Assembly (NCBI RefSeq): GCF_022808175.1
Contig: NZ_JALGBX010000009.1
Span: 1 to 64,000 of the forward strand
Length of the DNA: 64,000 nt
Source of the DNA: Streptomyces sp. AP-93
Lineage (GTDB): Bacteria > Actinomycetota > Actinomycetes > Streptomycetales > Streptomycetaceae
Reading direction: 5' to 3'
Below, piece after piece: positions 42,532-51,730 of the stretch. The position numbers and the translations under genes were made by a program. The notes below the pieces were generated by a model that made no database searches, was not told where the DNA came from, and worked only from the letters and a program-made list of their open reading frames with translations. Positions within the stretch are counted from its first letter, which is position 1; every line of letters starts with the position of its first letter.

Positions 42532-43374
42532 CTACTCCACGAACAGCCCGCGCGCAGCGGCCCGCGCGTCGAAGGCCTCCAGCCGCGCCTGCGCGTCCGG
42601 CAGCGCGTCCGCCATCGCCTCCAGCAGCACCCGCCCGAGCAGCATCGGCGCGCACGCCGTGTCGAAGGCCAGGCCGGTGCCGACGGGCGCCGGGATCAGC
42701 AGGTCGGAGTTGCGGGCCACCGGCGCGAAGGCCGAGTCGGCGACCGTCACCACGGTCAGCCCGGCCCCCCGCGCGTGCTCCAGGGCCTCCGCCACCTCCT
42801 TCGGATGGCGGGGCAGCGCGAAGCACAGCAGGGCCGAGGCCCCGGCGCCCGCGGCCGCGTCGATCCGGTCGGCGAGCATCGAGCCGCCCTCGTCGAGCAG
42901 CCGTACGTCGGGGTGGACCTTCGCGGCGAAGTACGCGAACCCGCGCGCCTGCGAGGACGCCGCGCGCAGCCCCAGTACGGGCAGCGGGCTCGACCCGGCC
43001 AGCAGCCGCCCGGCCTCCCGTACCGGCGCCGGGTCGGCGAGCATCAAGGAGAGCTGCCGCAGGTTCTCGATCTCGCCCTGCACGGCCTGCTGGTACTCGT
43101 TGTACGCGTCCTCGTCCCCGCTCCCCGCCCGCTCGGCGGGGGCCACCTCCCGCAGGTGCCGGCGCAGCGCGGGGTAGCCGTCGAAGCCCAGCGCCACCGC
43201 GAACCGGGTCACCGACGGCTGGCTCACCCCGGCCAGCTCGGCGAGCTCCACGCTCGACAGGAAGGGCACCTCCGCCGCCCCGCGCACCATGCAGTGCGCG
43301 ATGCGCCGCTGGGTCGGCGTCAGCCGGTGCCCCTCGAACAGCTTCTGCAGCCGGGCCGCAGGGCTCTCGCTCAT
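42532..43374 (-). CDS. MurR/RpiR-family transcriptional regulator
   Basis: 280 residues. HTH_6 domain (about 1-75, with LSSVELAELAGVSQPSVTRFA) followed by a SIS sugar-isomerase domain (about 125-255). SIS domains in this family sense phosphorylated sugars. ATG with GGAGGGG upstream; another ATG eight codons earlier is less likely. Convergent with the monooxygenase and divergent from the MFS gene, so the MFS exporter is a possible target. Confidence 0.88.
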   Translation of the reverse strand: MSESPAARLQKLFEGHRLTPTQRRIAHCMVRGAAEVPFLSSVELAELAGVSQPSVTRFAVALGFDGYPALRRHLREVAPAERAGSGDEDAYNEYQQAVQGEIENLRQLSLMLADPAPVREAGRLLAGSSPLPVLGLRAASSQARGFAYFAAKVHPDVRLLDEGGSMLADRIDAAAGAGASALLCFALPRHPKEVAEALEHARGAGLTVVTVADSAFAPVARNSDLLIPAPVGTGLAFDTACAPMLLGRVLLEAMADALPDAQARLEAFDARAAARGLFVE

Positions 43375-43518
43375 CCCGTTCCCCTCCGTCCCGCCCACCC
43401 GGCGGCCGGGCGGCCGCCGACGGGATATTCACTCACCGAGCACTCTGCATGCGGTTATGCAGGACGGCAACCCGCGCCCGCGATCCGAGACCTTCCCCAG
43501 CCGCCCCCGGACCCGGAT

Positions 43519-43612
43519 CAATTCGCTTGACCGGCCCTCGGCCGGCGCTTGATCCTCAAGGGCCGGCCGCCGGGATCCACCCGGTCAACCCCCGCCGAAT
43601 TCAAGCGAATTG
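43519..43612. promoter_or_regulatory. Inverted repeat flanking the MFS promoter region
   Basis: CAATTCGCTTGA (43519-43530) and TCAAGCGAATTG (43601-43612) are a perfect 12-bp inverted repeat 70 nt apart. Between them lies a smaller palindrome with GGCCGG...CCGGCC arms. The right copy touches the MFS start, so this could be an RpiR operator pair with looping, or one long hairpin in the leader. Confidence 0.5.
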
Positions 43613-44881
43613 GCCCCCATGGTGTCTTCGTCCGTCTCCGCCCCACCCCTGCCCGGAACCCCCCTGTGGACCAGGAACTTCGGCTTGTTCTTCACCGCCC
43701 GCATCGTGTCGATGCTGGGCGACATGATGATGCCGGTCGCCCTGGCCGTCGCCATGATCTCCCTCGGCTACGGGGTGAGCGGCATCGGGTACGCGCTCGG
43801 CGCCTGGATGGGGTCTTTCGCCCTCTTCATCGTCTTCGGCGGGGTGATCGCGGACCGCTTCCACCCCCTGCCGCAGATGATCGGCGCCGACGCGGTCCGG
43901 TGCGTGGCGCAGGGCTCCTTCGCCGTCTACCTCTGGCTCGGCCACCCCGGCCTGTGGTTCGTCATCGCAGGATCGGTCCTCGGCGGCATCGCGACCGCGA
44001 TGTTCCAGCCGGGCACCTCCAGCCTCGTCCCCCAGGTCTCCACCGACCCCACCCAGGCCAACGGGGTGCTGCGGGTGAGCCAGGGGATGGCCACGATGGC
44101 CGGGCCGGCGCTCGCCGGCGTCCTCGTCGCCGCCACCTCGACGGCCTGGGTGTTCGTGATCGACGCCGCCACCTTCGCGATCAGCGGGGTCTGCCTGCTC
44201 GCGCTGCGGCTCCCTCGCTTCGAACCCGACCGCTCACAGTCCACGCTGACGAACCTGCGGGAGGGCTGGGACGAGTTCCGCTCCAGGTCCTGGCTGTGGG
44301 CCGTGATCCTGATCTGGTGGGTGCTCGGGGTCTTCGTCTGGGGCCCGCTCACCCCCCTCGGCGCGGCCTCGATCATCGCGGAGCACGGCAAGGCCGCCTT
44401 CGGGTACGCGGAGGGCGCCTTCGGGGCCGGCTGCGTCCTCGGCGGCGTCGTCGCGCTCCGGATCCGCCCGGCCCGCCCGCTGCTCGGCGGCGGCTTCGCG
44501 ATGTTCCTGTTCCCGATGATGCCGCTGGCCGCGGCCCTGGTCCCGGCCCTGCCGCTGCTCATGCTCGGCTACGCGATCAGCGGCGTGGGCTGGGCGTTCT
44601 GGGGCGTCCAGTGGTCCACCACGGTGCAGACCCAGATCCCCGAGGACCGGCTCAACCGCGTGACCGCGTACGAGGTGGGCGGTTCGATCCTCGCCATCCC
44701 CCTCGGCCAGGTCCTCTCGGGCCCGGCGAGCAGCCTCTTCGGCGTCCGCCCGCTCCTGCTGGCCGGCGCCGCGATCAGCCTCGGCTGCGCCCTCGCCCTG
44801 ATCGTCGTCCGCCCCGTCCGCGGACTCCTGCGGCGCGATACGGGGGCTAGCCCCAGTGCCGGCAAGGGCGGCGGCTCCTAG
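43610..44881 (+). CDS. MFS transporter
   Basis: 423 residues with about 12 TM helices, drug/metabolite exporter type: FFTARIVSMLGDMMMPVAL opening and the GGVIADRFHPL loop 2-3 motif. The start could be TTG (43610), ATG (43619) or GTG (43622); the family match begins soon after. Substrate unknown. It is followed at once by a small membrane protein gene, with only a nine-nt gap, and both are probably on one transcript. Confidence 0.87.
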   Translation: MAPMVSSSVSAPPLPGTPLWTRNFGLFFTARIVSMLGDMMMPVALAVAMISLGYGVSGIGYALGAWMGSFALFIVFGGVIADRFHPLPQMIGADAVRCVAQGSFAVYLWLGHPGLWFVIAGSVLGGIATAMFQPGTSSLVPQVSTDPTQANGVLRVSQGMATMAGPALAGVLVAATSTAWVFVIDAATFAISGVCLLALRLPRFEPDRSQSTLTNLREGWDEFRSRSWLWAVILIWWVLGVFVWGPLTPLGAASIIAEHGKAAFGYAEGAFGAGCVLGGVVALRIRPARPLLGGGFAMFLFPMMPLAAALVPALPLLMLGYAISGVGWAFWGVQWSTTVQTQIPEDRLNRVTAYEVGGSILAIPLGQVLSGPASSLFGVRPLLLAGAAISLGCALALIVVRPVRGLLRRDTGASPSAGKGGGS

Positions 44882-44890
44882 GGTGGCGGG

Positions 44891-45280
44891 ATGGAGTCCC
44901 AGGAGCTGAAGAAGGAACTCTCCGCCACGCTCGACGCCCGGCGGGAGCTGGGGGCGGAGTACGAGGCCGCGCTGGTGGACTCGTTCGTGGAGAAGGTCGA
45001 CACGCAGGTGCGCCGGCGCCTCGCCGAGGAGCGGCTCTCCGCGGCCCGCGGTACCCACCCGAGCGCGGCGGACTCCCCGGACGGCAACTTCGGCGAGCGC
45101 TTCGGCTTCGCGATCATCACGCTGGTGCTGGCGATCCCGCTCTCCGCGATCGGCGCCGCACAGGCCCATCTCAGCGGCCTGGTCGTGGCCTGGCTCGGCA
45201 TCCTGGGCGTCAACTACGTCCACGCGGCGAAGTTCCGCAGCCGCCACCGGGGCGAGCGCGGTACCGACCCGCTGGACTGA
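44891..45280 (+). CDS. Small membrane protein of unknown function
   Basis: 129 residues. A charged, probably coiled-coil N-terminal half (about 1-65; Glu/Lys/Arg-rich) is followed by two TM helices (about 70-108) and a basic end. I recognise no enzyme motif. Its layout is common to actinobacterial small membrane proteins. ATG behind GGTGGCGGG. Follows the MFS gene closely, but the two need not be related in function. Confidence 0.75.
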   Translation: MESQELKKELSATLDARRELGAEYEAALVDSFVEKVDTQVRRRLAEERLSAARGTHPSAADSPDGNFGERFGFAIITLVLAIPLSAIGAAQAHLSGLVVAWLGILGVNYVHAAKFRSRHRGERGTDPLD

Positions 45281-45675
45281 CGGGCAGACAGAGCGTACGC
45301 AAGGCCCGGCGAACCGCCGCCGCGCATGGTTGTGCGCGGGGACCGCCGCACCCCGGTTTCCCGGGGGCGGGACGACGGCGGTCCCCGCGCAGGACACGGG
45401 CCGGGTCAGGGCCGTCCGCGCGTCCGTGGCGTCCAACGCGGTCCGGGAGCCGCTCCGGAGGTGCGCCGACGCCGTTCGTGTTGCCGGCCGGGTCCCGGTT
45501 TCCCGGGGTTCCCTGCCGACAACCACCACTGTGCCGGAGCCGTGTTAAGCCGGTGCTGCCGTCACGTGTCGGGCCCGTACCGTTTGTGCGACGCCCGCAC
45601 GCGGCCACGTACCCGGCCCGGCAACCGGCCCGGCAACCGGCCCGGTACGCAGCCGCGCACGCAGCCCCGTACGCG
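45281..45675. other. Gap with hairpin and short repeats
   Basis: 395 nt between converging genes. A perfect 15-bp stem (45334-45348 with 45376-45390) encloses a second CCCCGG/CCGGGG hairpin; it would end transcription of the small membrane protein gene. Further right, around 45616-45655, short tandem CGGCCCGGCAAC copies precede the cystathionine beta-synthase stop. No gene is supported. Confidence 0.6.
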
Positions 45676-47064
45676 CTACTTGGCGTTCTTCGCCAGGAAC
45701 GCCAGCAGGTCCTGACGGCTCACCACACCGGTCGGCTTGCCCTCGACCAGCACGATCGCCGCGTCGGCCTCGCCGAGCACCGCCATCAGCTCGGAGACCG
45801 GCTCGCCCGAGCCGACCTGCGGCAGCGGCGCGCTCATGTGCTTCTCCAGCGGGTCGCCGAGGGAGGCGCGCTGGGCGAACAGGGCCGCCAGCAGCTCCTT
45901 CTCGACGACGGAGCCGATGACCTCGGCGGCCATCACGTCGGGGTGACCGGCGCCCGGCTTGACGATCGGCATCTGCGAGACGCCGTACTCGCGCAGCACC
46001 TCGATGGCCTCGCCGACGGTCTCCTCGGGGTGCATGTGGACCAGCGAGGGGATGCCGCCCGACTTGTCCGCGAGCACGTCACGGATGCGGGCGGAGGGGC
46101 CCGCGTCCTCGAGGAAGCCGTGTCCGGCCATCCACTCGTCGTTGAAGATCTTGCTGATGTAGCCGCGCCCGCTGTCCGGGAGCAGGACGACGACCACGTC
46201 GTCCGGGCCGAGGCCCTCGGCCACCCGCAGTGCGGCGACGACCGCCATGCCGCAGGAGCCGCCGACGAGCAGGCCCTCCTCCTTCGCGAGGCGGCGGGTC
46301 ATCTGGAAGGAGTCCTTGTCGGACACCGCGATGATCTCGTCGGTCACGGTGGCGTCGTAGGCGGTGGGCCAGAAGTCCTCGCCGACGCCCTCGACGAGGT
46401 ACGGGCGGCCCGAGCCGCCGGAGTAGACCGAGCCCTCGGGGTCCGCGCCGATGACCTTCACGCGGCCGTCGGAGGCGTCCTTGAGGTACCGCCCGGTGCC
46501 CGAGATCGTGCCGCCCGTGCCGACGCCGGCGACGAAGTGGGTGATCTTCCCGGCCGTCTGCTCCCAGAGCTCGGGACCGGTGGTCTCGTAGTGCGAGCGC
46601 GGGTTGTTCGGGTTGCTGTACTGGTCGGGCTTCCAGGCGCCCGGGGTCTCGCGCACGAGGCGGTCGGACACGTTGTAGTACGAGTCCGGGTGCTCGGGGT
46701 CGACGGCGGTCGGGCAGACCACGACCTCGGCGCCGTACGCGCGCATGACGTTGATCTTGTCCGCCGAGACCTTGTCAGGGCAGACGAAGATGCACTTGTA
46801 ACCCTTCTGCTGGGCCACGATGGCGAGTCCTACACCCGTGTTGCCGCTCGTGGGCTCCACGATGGTGCCGCCGGGCTTGAGTGCTCCGCTCTGTTCGGCG
46901 GCCTCGATCATCCGCACGGCGATCCGGTCCTTCACGGATCCGCCGGGGTTGAAGTACTCGACCTTGGCCAGGACGGTGGCCTGGAGGCCTTCGGTCACAC
47001 GGTTGAGCTTCACCAGCGGGGTGTTGCCGACGAGGCTGATCATCGAGTCGTGGAATTGCACCAT
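45676..47064 (-). CDS. Cystathionine beta-synthase
   Basis: 462 residues. The N-terminal fold-type II PLP domain has the Schiff-base Lys in YFNPGGSVKDR, phosphate-binding TSGNTG, GTGGTISG and a SGRPYLVEG block. The C-terminal part has two CBS motifs (from about 335) in the place of the regulatory module. Condenses serine and homocysteine to cystathionine for transsulfuration, or makes cysteine from O-acetylserine in close relatives. The start is uncertain: TTG 47073, ATG 47064 or GTG 47061, the last having the best-spaced GGAG. It is divergent from the SGNH hydrolase. Confidence 0.9.
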   Translation of the reverse strand: MVQFHDSMISLVGNTPLVKLNRVTEGLQATVLAKVEYFNPGGSVKDRIAVRMIEAAEQSGALKPGGTIVEPTSGNTGVGLAIVAQQKGYKCIFVCPDKVSADKINVMRAYGAEVVVCPTAVDPEHPDSYYNVSDRLVRETPGAWKPDQYSNPNNPRSHYETTGPELWEQTAGKITHFVAGVGTGGTISGTGRYLKDASDGRVKVIGADPEGSVYSGGSGRPYLVEGVGEDFWPTAYDATVTDEIIAVSDKDSFQMTRRLAKEEGLLVGGSCGMAVVAALRVAEGLGPDDVVVVLLPDSGRGYISKIFNDEWMAGHGFLEDAGPSARIRDVLADKSGGIPSLVHMHPEETVGEAIEVLREYGVSQMPIVKPGAGHPDVMAAEVIGSVVEKELLAALFAQRASLGDPLEKHMSAPLPQVGSGEPVSELMAVLGEADAAIVLVEGKPTGVVSRQDLLAFLAKNAK

Positions 47065-47228
47065 GTTCTCCAAGGAGGGGACTCCACGGGTTCTCCGGGA
47101 GGCACCGCCAGACTATGCGGAAAGGGATTGGCCGACCGGCCGTACGGGGCAGGTAGGTCAACAGGACGGCGGGGTCTGCAAGGACGGCGCAGGGATCCGG
47201 CCACGGGACCGAGAAGGTGGCTTGAAGG

Positions 47229-48311
47229 GTGTCCAGGGCGAGGACGGCCCGCCGCATCGCGGCGGGAGCGGCGTACGGCGGTGGCGGGCTCGGGCTCGTC
47301 GGGGCGGCCGCGGTGGGGCTGGTCGTGGCGGAGATGCAGTTCGCGAAGCGGACGGTCGGTACCGGCCTGCCGGATCCGCCGCGCGCGGACGGGCTGTACG
47401 GGAGCGAGTTCGGCGGCCCCGAGCTGAGTCCGGGCCCGCTGCGGTTCGGCGTGCTGGGCGATTCCACAGCCGCCGGGCTGGGGGTGCGGCGGGCCAGACA
47501 GACTCCGGGCGCCCTGCTGGCCTCGGGGCTGGCGGCGGTGGCCGAGCGGCCGGTCGAGCTGCGCAACGTGGCGCTCTCGGGTGCCATGTCGGACGACCTG
47601 GACCGCCAGACGGGGCTGCTGCTGGACGGTGACGGCCCGGCCCCCGACGTGTGCGTGATCATGATCGGCGCCAATGACGTGACCCGCCGGATGCCGCCGA
47701 CCCAGTCGGTGCGGCTGCTGACCGCGGCCGTACGCCGGCTGCGGCTCGCGGGCTCCGAGGTGGTGGTCGGCACCTGCCCGGACCTCGGCACGATCGAGCC
47801 GGTCTACCAGCCGCTGCGGTGGCTGGCCCGCCGGGTCTCGCGCCAGCTCGCGGCCGCCCAGACGATCGGGGTGCTCGCACTGGGCGCCCGTACGGTCTCG
47901 ATCGGCGACCTGATGGGGACGGAGTTCGCGGCGAACCCCCGCGAGATGTTCGGACCGGACTCCTACCACCCGTCGGCGGAGGGGTACGCGACCGCCGCGA
48001 TGGCCATACTGCCGACCCTGTGCGCGGCCCTGGGCGTCTGGCCCGAGTCGGACCGGCTGGACGTGTCGCGCAACGAGGACATGCTCCCGCTGGCCAAGGC
48101 CGCCTCGGCGGCGGCGGGACAGGCCGGCACGGAGGTGACCGGGGCCCGCGGCGCGTGGGCACTGCTGAAGTACCGGCGCAGGCGCCGGGTGCCGGGCGAG
48201 GACCTCACGGAGCAGACTGGAGAAGCCGCGCCGGCCGGCGCGGCGGGCGCCGCCACGGACGCCGCCGCGGACGCGTCCAGAGCGACCGGAGTCACATCGC
48301 GTGGGCAGTGA
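47229..48311 (+). CDS. SGNH/GDSL hydrolase
   Basis: 360 residues. N-terminal hydrophobic anchor (about 15-37), then an SGNH esterase fold: nucleophile Ser in VLGDSTAAG, the Gly and Asn of the oxyanion hole (IGANDVT), and DSYHPS as the Asp-x-x-His motif. Likely an outward-facing esterase or lipase. The Ala/Thr-rich tail (about 290-360) is low complexity. GTG start. It ends about 70 nt before the thiolase start on the same strand. Confidence 0.88.
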   Translation: MSRARTARRIAAGAAYGGGGLGLVGAAAVGLVVAEMQFAKRTVGTGLPDPPRADGLYGSEFGGPELSPGPLRFGVLGDSTAAGLGVRRARQTPGALLASGLAAVAERPVELRNVALSGAMSDDLDRQTGLLLDGDGPAPDVCVIMIGANDVTRRMPPTQSVRLLTAAVRRLRLAGSEVVVGTCPDLGTIEPVYQPLRWLARRVSRQLAAAQTIGVLALGARTVSIGDLMGTEFAANPREMFGPDSYHPSAEGYATAAMAILPTLCAALGVWPESDRLDVSRNEDMLPLAKAASAAAGQAGTEVTGARGAWALLKYRRRRRVPGEDLTEQTGEAAPAGAAGAATDAAADASRATGVTSRGQ

Positions 48312-48378
48312 CCTCGACGGTACGGGGCGGTAACTTCGCATGCGGTCCCGGTACGACACCACCTCCCTTGGAGCCCCG

Positions 48379-49599
48379 ATGCCCGAAGCCGTCATCGTTT
48401 CGACCGCCCGTTCGCCGATCGGGCGCGCCTTCAAGGGGTCCCTCAAGGACGTCCGCCCGGACGACCTGACCGCCACGGTCATCCAGGCCGCCCTCGCCAA
48501 GGTCCCCGGCCTGGACCCGCGCGAGATCGACGACCTGATGCTGGGCTGCGGTCTCCCGGGCGGCGAGCAGGGCCACAACCTGGGCCGGATCGTCGCGGTG
48601 CAGATGGGCATGGACCACCTGCCCGCCACCACGATCACCCGCTACTGCGCCTCCTCGCTGCAGACCTCCCGGATGGCGCTGCACGCCATCAAGGCGGGCG
48701 AGGGCGACGTCTTCATCTCCGCGGGCGTCGAGATGGTCTCCCGGTCCGTGAACGGCTCCTCCGACGGCATCCCGGGCACCCACAACCCGCTCTTCGCGGA
48801 GTCCGAGGCCCGTACCAAGGAGGTCGCCGAGTCCACCGGCTCCTCCTGGCACGACCCGCGCGAGGACGACCGCACCCCCGACGCGTACATCGGGATGGGG
48901 CAGACCGCGGAGAACCTGGCCCGGCTCAAGGGCGTGACCCGCGCCGACATGGACGAGTTCGGCGTGCGCTCGCAGAACCTGGCCGAGGAAGCCATCAAGA
49001 ACGGCTTCTGGGCCCGCGAGATCACCCCGGTCACCACCCCGGACGGCACGGTCGTCTCGCAGGACGACGGCCCGCGCGCCGGGGTCACCCTGGAGGCCGT
49101 CCAGGGCCTCAAGCCCGTCTTCCGCCCCGACGGCCTGATCACAGCCGGCAACTGCTGCCCGCTGAACGACGGCGCCGCGGCCCTGGTCGTCATGAGCGAC
49201 ACCAAGGCGCGCGAGCTGGGCCTGACCCCGCTGGCCCGGATCGTCTCCACCGGTGTCACCGGCCTCTCCCCCGAGATCATGGGCCTGGGCCCGGTCGAGG
49301 CCTCCAAGCAGGCGCTGAAGCGGGCGGGCCTGACCGTCGGCGACATCGACCTGTTCGAGATCAACGAGGCCTTCGCGGCCCAGGTGATCCCCTCCTACCG
49401 GGACCTGGAGATCCCGCTGGAGAAGCTGAACGTCAACGGCGGGGCCATCGCCATCGGTCACCCGTTCGGGATGACCGGCGCGCGCATCACCGGCACGCTG
49501 ATCAACAGCCTGCAGTTCCACGACAAGCAGTTCGGCCTCGAGACCATGTGCGTCGGCGGCGGACAGGGCATGGCCATGATCATCGAGCGGCTGAGCTGA
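48379..49599 (+). CDS. Acetyl-CoA C-acetyltransferase (thiolase)
   Basis: 406 residues. Catalytic Cys in YCASSLQTSRM, His in GHPFGMTGAR, and the second Cys in CVGGGQGMAM, all standard for thiolases; also the NGGAIAIGHP block. Either condenses two acetyl-CoA or cleaves 3-ketoacyl-CoA in beta-oxidation. Which one cannot be told. ATG with a TTGGAG five nt upstream. No clear operon partner after it. Confidence 0.93.
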   Translation: MPEAVIVSTARSPIGRAFKGSLKDVRPDDLTATVIQAALAKVPGLDPREIDDLMLGCGLPGGEQGHNLGRIVAVQMGMDHLPATTITRYCASSLQTSRMALHAIKAGEGDVFISAGVEMVSRSVNGSSDGIPGTHNPLFAESEARTKEVAESTGSSWHDPREDDRTPDAYIGMGQTAENLARLKGVTRADMDEFGVRSQNLAEEAIKNGFWAREITPVTTPDGTVVSQDDGPRAGVTLEAVQGLKPVFRPDGLITAGNCCPLNDGAAALVVMSDTKARELGLTPLARIVSTGVTGLSPEIMGLGPVEASKQALKRAGLTVGDIDLFEINEAFAAQVIPSYRDLEIPLEKLNVNGGAIAIGHPFGMTGARITGTLINSLQFHDKQFGLETMCVGGGQGMAMIIERLS

Positions 49600-50006
49600 G
49601 CCGCAGCGGCGGGTAGGGGGCGTCCTGAGGCACGAAGGACGGCACCTGCCCGCCGCGGAGGCGAAGCTCAGCGCGACCACAGGATCGAGCGGCTTAGCTA
49701 GGTCCGCAGTGGGCAGGGTCGTCGGGATCAAGAGCCGAGGCCAGACGCCGTAAGGGATCTGATTGATCCCGTGCGCCGTACTGACACCGAATCTAATCCT
49801 GTCGCGGCCATTCTGTGACCAAATGTCCCCCAGGATGTGACCTTAGTCCTGGGGGATCATTGTTTTCCCAGGTCAGGCCAGGTTCGAGCGGGGGCCTCAG
49901 GACGAAAGGCCTGTCCAATTCATGACGTAATGCACTGCTGCCCATTCCCAGGACGGGACAAGCTGATGTAGGAAGTCGGGGGATCGAATCAATCAGGAGT
50001 TAGTCA
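49600..50006. other. Gap between thiolase and an unknown gene
   Basis: 407 nt. No gene is supported. The region is less GC-rich after 49740, and contains a terminator-like hairpin at 49826-49856. The ribosome binding site of the next gene (AGGAG) is near its right end. Nothing matches a riboswitch I know. Confidence 0.55.
49826..49856 (+). terminator. Hairpin followed by T-run
   Basis: TCCCCCAGGA (49826-49835) and TCCTGGGGGA (49847-49856) are perfect complements with an 11-nt loop. TCATTGTTTT follows. Classic intrinsic-terminator shape, 230 nt past the thiolase stop and 150 nt before the next gene, so it may also act as an attenuator. Confidence 0.65.
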
Positions 50007-50825
50007 GTGAGCGCCATGTCTCTTGCCCTACTGCTGACCACGGCCGCTGCCACGGCCGTCGGCGCTGCTGCGCTGCACGCCGTCCACGGCCTGCGCAAGC
50101 AGGTCACCGCACTGCGCGGTGAGCTGACGGTTTCGCACCCCCGTGGTGTCACCGTCCCGCACGCCCGCAGCGCCGTGGAGTCCCCCGCCGCCGAGATACG
50201 AGCCGCCGTGGCCGAGGCCCTCGCCGAGGAGCGCGAGCGCGAGCTCGCCGAGGCGCGTGCCTTCTGGGCCGCCCAGGAGGCGCGCGACGCCGCCGACGCC
50301 CCCTCGCTGCTGGGCGGCCTGTCCGGCCTCGGCGAGGAGAGCCCCGTCTTTCTGCCCCGGCAGGCGGACATGGTCGGCCTGGAGCCGCTCCTGGGCGACG
50401 ACGCCGAGGACTACCAGGGGTACCCGGAGGACTCGGCCGAGCTGGCCGCCGCCCGCCGGCGCCACCCCTCGCACCCCGATTTCGTCCCCGTGCAGGCCTC
50501 GCACCCCGGCGCCGACCACGAGCGCACGGTCAACCGCCTGGAGGAGCTCGCGGAGGCCCGTACGGCCCTCGCGGACGTCCGCCCCGGCCCGCTGGGCACC
50601 CTGGACGTGTACGTCTTCACCGACGGCACCACGCTCTGCATGACCCCGGGCCACCGGGAGACCGCCGAGCGGCTCGCCGACGCCCTGCGCTCGGGCAGCG
50701 CACCGGTCCTGCTGGGCGGCTCGGGCATCTCCGGCGCCTACGCCCTGACCTTCTCCTGCGGCGACGCCGAGGACCCGGACAGCAACGTCTACATCCTCGC
50801 CGACCGCGTCATCGCGTCGCTCTGA
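50007..50825 (+). CDS. Unknown protein with N-terminal TM helix
   Basis: 272 residues. One hydrophobic N-terminal helix (about 5-27), then a coiled-coil rich in Ala/Glu (about 60-98), an acidic linker, and a compact C-terminal alpha/beta domain (about 190-272, GTLDVYVFTDGTTLCM). I recognise no family name. The GTG start has AGGAG seven nt upstream. Codon use is normal for the region. A membrane-held, coiled-coil protein whose partner is unknown. Confidence 0.75.
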   Translation: MSAMSLALLLTTAAATAVGAAALHAVHGLRKQVTALRGELTVSHPRGVTVPHARSAVESPAAEIRAAVAEALAEERERELAEARAFWAAQEARDAADAPSLLGGLSGLGEESPVFLPRQADMVGLEPLLGDDAEDYQGYPEDSAELAAARRRHPSHPDFVPVQASHPGADHERTVNRLEELAEARTALADVRPGPLGTLDVYVFTDGTTLCMTPGHRETAERLADALRSGSAPVLLGGSGISGAYALTFSCGDAEDPDSNVYILADRVIASL

Positions 50826-50862
50826 GTCCTCGGAGCGCCTTGAGTCAACGCAGCGCCCTGAG

Positions 50863-51249
50863 TCAACGCAGCGCCCTGGCTTCCGCCTGATCCACCAGCC
50901 GAACGGCCTCGTCCAGCATCTCGGACGGGGCCTTCGCCATGTCCTCGCCCCGCGCGTCCGTCGCGGCGTGCAGGGCCTCGGCGAGGTCCAGCCCGGCCAC
51001 GGCCAGCTGGTCGCCGACGACGAAGATCCCGGCGTCGGGCATCGTCCGCGCCGGAGCCGCCCCCGTGCCGTCCCCGGCGGCCGTACCGTCCGCGGAGGCC
51101 GCCTCCAGCCGCTGCGCCCTCAGGGAGAGCTCCCGGGCCAGGTCCAGCGCCACCTCGGCGGCGCCCTGCTGGAGCCGGCTCTGCGGAGCCGCCCGCAGCC
51201 GGTCGGCGAAACGTTCCACGGCGGCGGTCAAGGGTGAGGTATCGAGCAC
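50863..51249 (-). CDS. Unknown small helical protein
   Basis: 128 residues from a GTG (VLDTSPLTAAVERFADRLR), preferred over a GTG 57 nt upstream that lacks a ribosome binding site. All-helical, Ala-rich, with no catalytic motif seen. The protein sits in a convergent/divergent pocket with the DUF4287 gene. Similar small proteins occur in other streptomycetes, but I have no function to give. Confidence 0.65.
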   Translation of the reverse strand: MLDTSPLTAAVERFADRLRAAPQSRLQQGAAEVALDLARELSLRAQRLEAASADGTAAGDGTGAAPARTMPDAGIFVVGDQLAVAGLDLAEALHAATDARGEDMAKAPSEMLDEAVRLVDQAEARALR

Positions 51250-51350
51250 CCGGCCGACCTTACGCGCCGCCCCGGCGCCATTGCCAACGGGCGAACTCTC
51301 CGGCACGGTGGCGTGAAGAGAGCAGCACGGCGATACCTCCGGAGGCGCCC

Positions 51351-51581
51351 ATGTCCGTCGAGTTCTCCGAGCAGACCCACCGCAACATGATCGACAGAAT
51401 CCCCCGAGCCACCGGTCGTGAACTCTCCGACTGGCTCCGGACCGTGGACGACGGCCCCTCCCTCGTCCGGTTCGAAGAGAAGGTCAGCTGGCTCCTCGGC
51501 GCGCACGAGCTGTCGTACGGCCAGGCCAAGGCGATCATCCACGAGTACGACCTGCGCAGGGCCGCCCGCAAGTTCGGCTGA
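51351..51581 (+). CDS. DUF4287-like small protein
   Basis: 76 residues. It begins MSVEFSEQTHRNMIDRIP and has the helical pattern of DUF4287 (the RELSDWLR and GQAKAIIHEYDLRR blocks). The ATG has GGAGGCGCCC before it. Cytoplasmic, function unknown. Family members are often found as single short proteins. Terminated by the strong hairpin at 51650. Confidence 0.75.
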   Translation: MSVEFSEQTHRNMIDRIPRATGRELSDWLRTVDDGPSLVRFEEKVSWLLGAHELSYGQAKAIIHEYDLRRAARKFG

Positions 51582-51649
51582 GCCGGCCCCTGCCCCTGCC
51601 CGTAGCCCCCGACTCCACGACCACCCGATCTGCTGACCCCCGACATGCG

Positions 51650-51685
51650 GGAAGGCCCCGCGAGCGTGTGCTCGCGGGGCCTTCC
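51650..51685. terminator. Bidirectional terminator hairpin
   Basis: Perfect 16-bp stem (51650-51665 with 51670-51685), GTGT loop, between the converging DUF4287 and BI-1 genes. Confidence 0.85.
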
Positions 51686-51730
51686 TCAGCTCAGCGCGTG
51701 GGCAGCTCGGCGCGTGGGCGCCGGGCCGAA

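Noticed and set aside
45334..45390. Long hairpin as a possible small RNA
   Set aside because: A perfect 15-bp stem right after a gene is better explained as a terminator.
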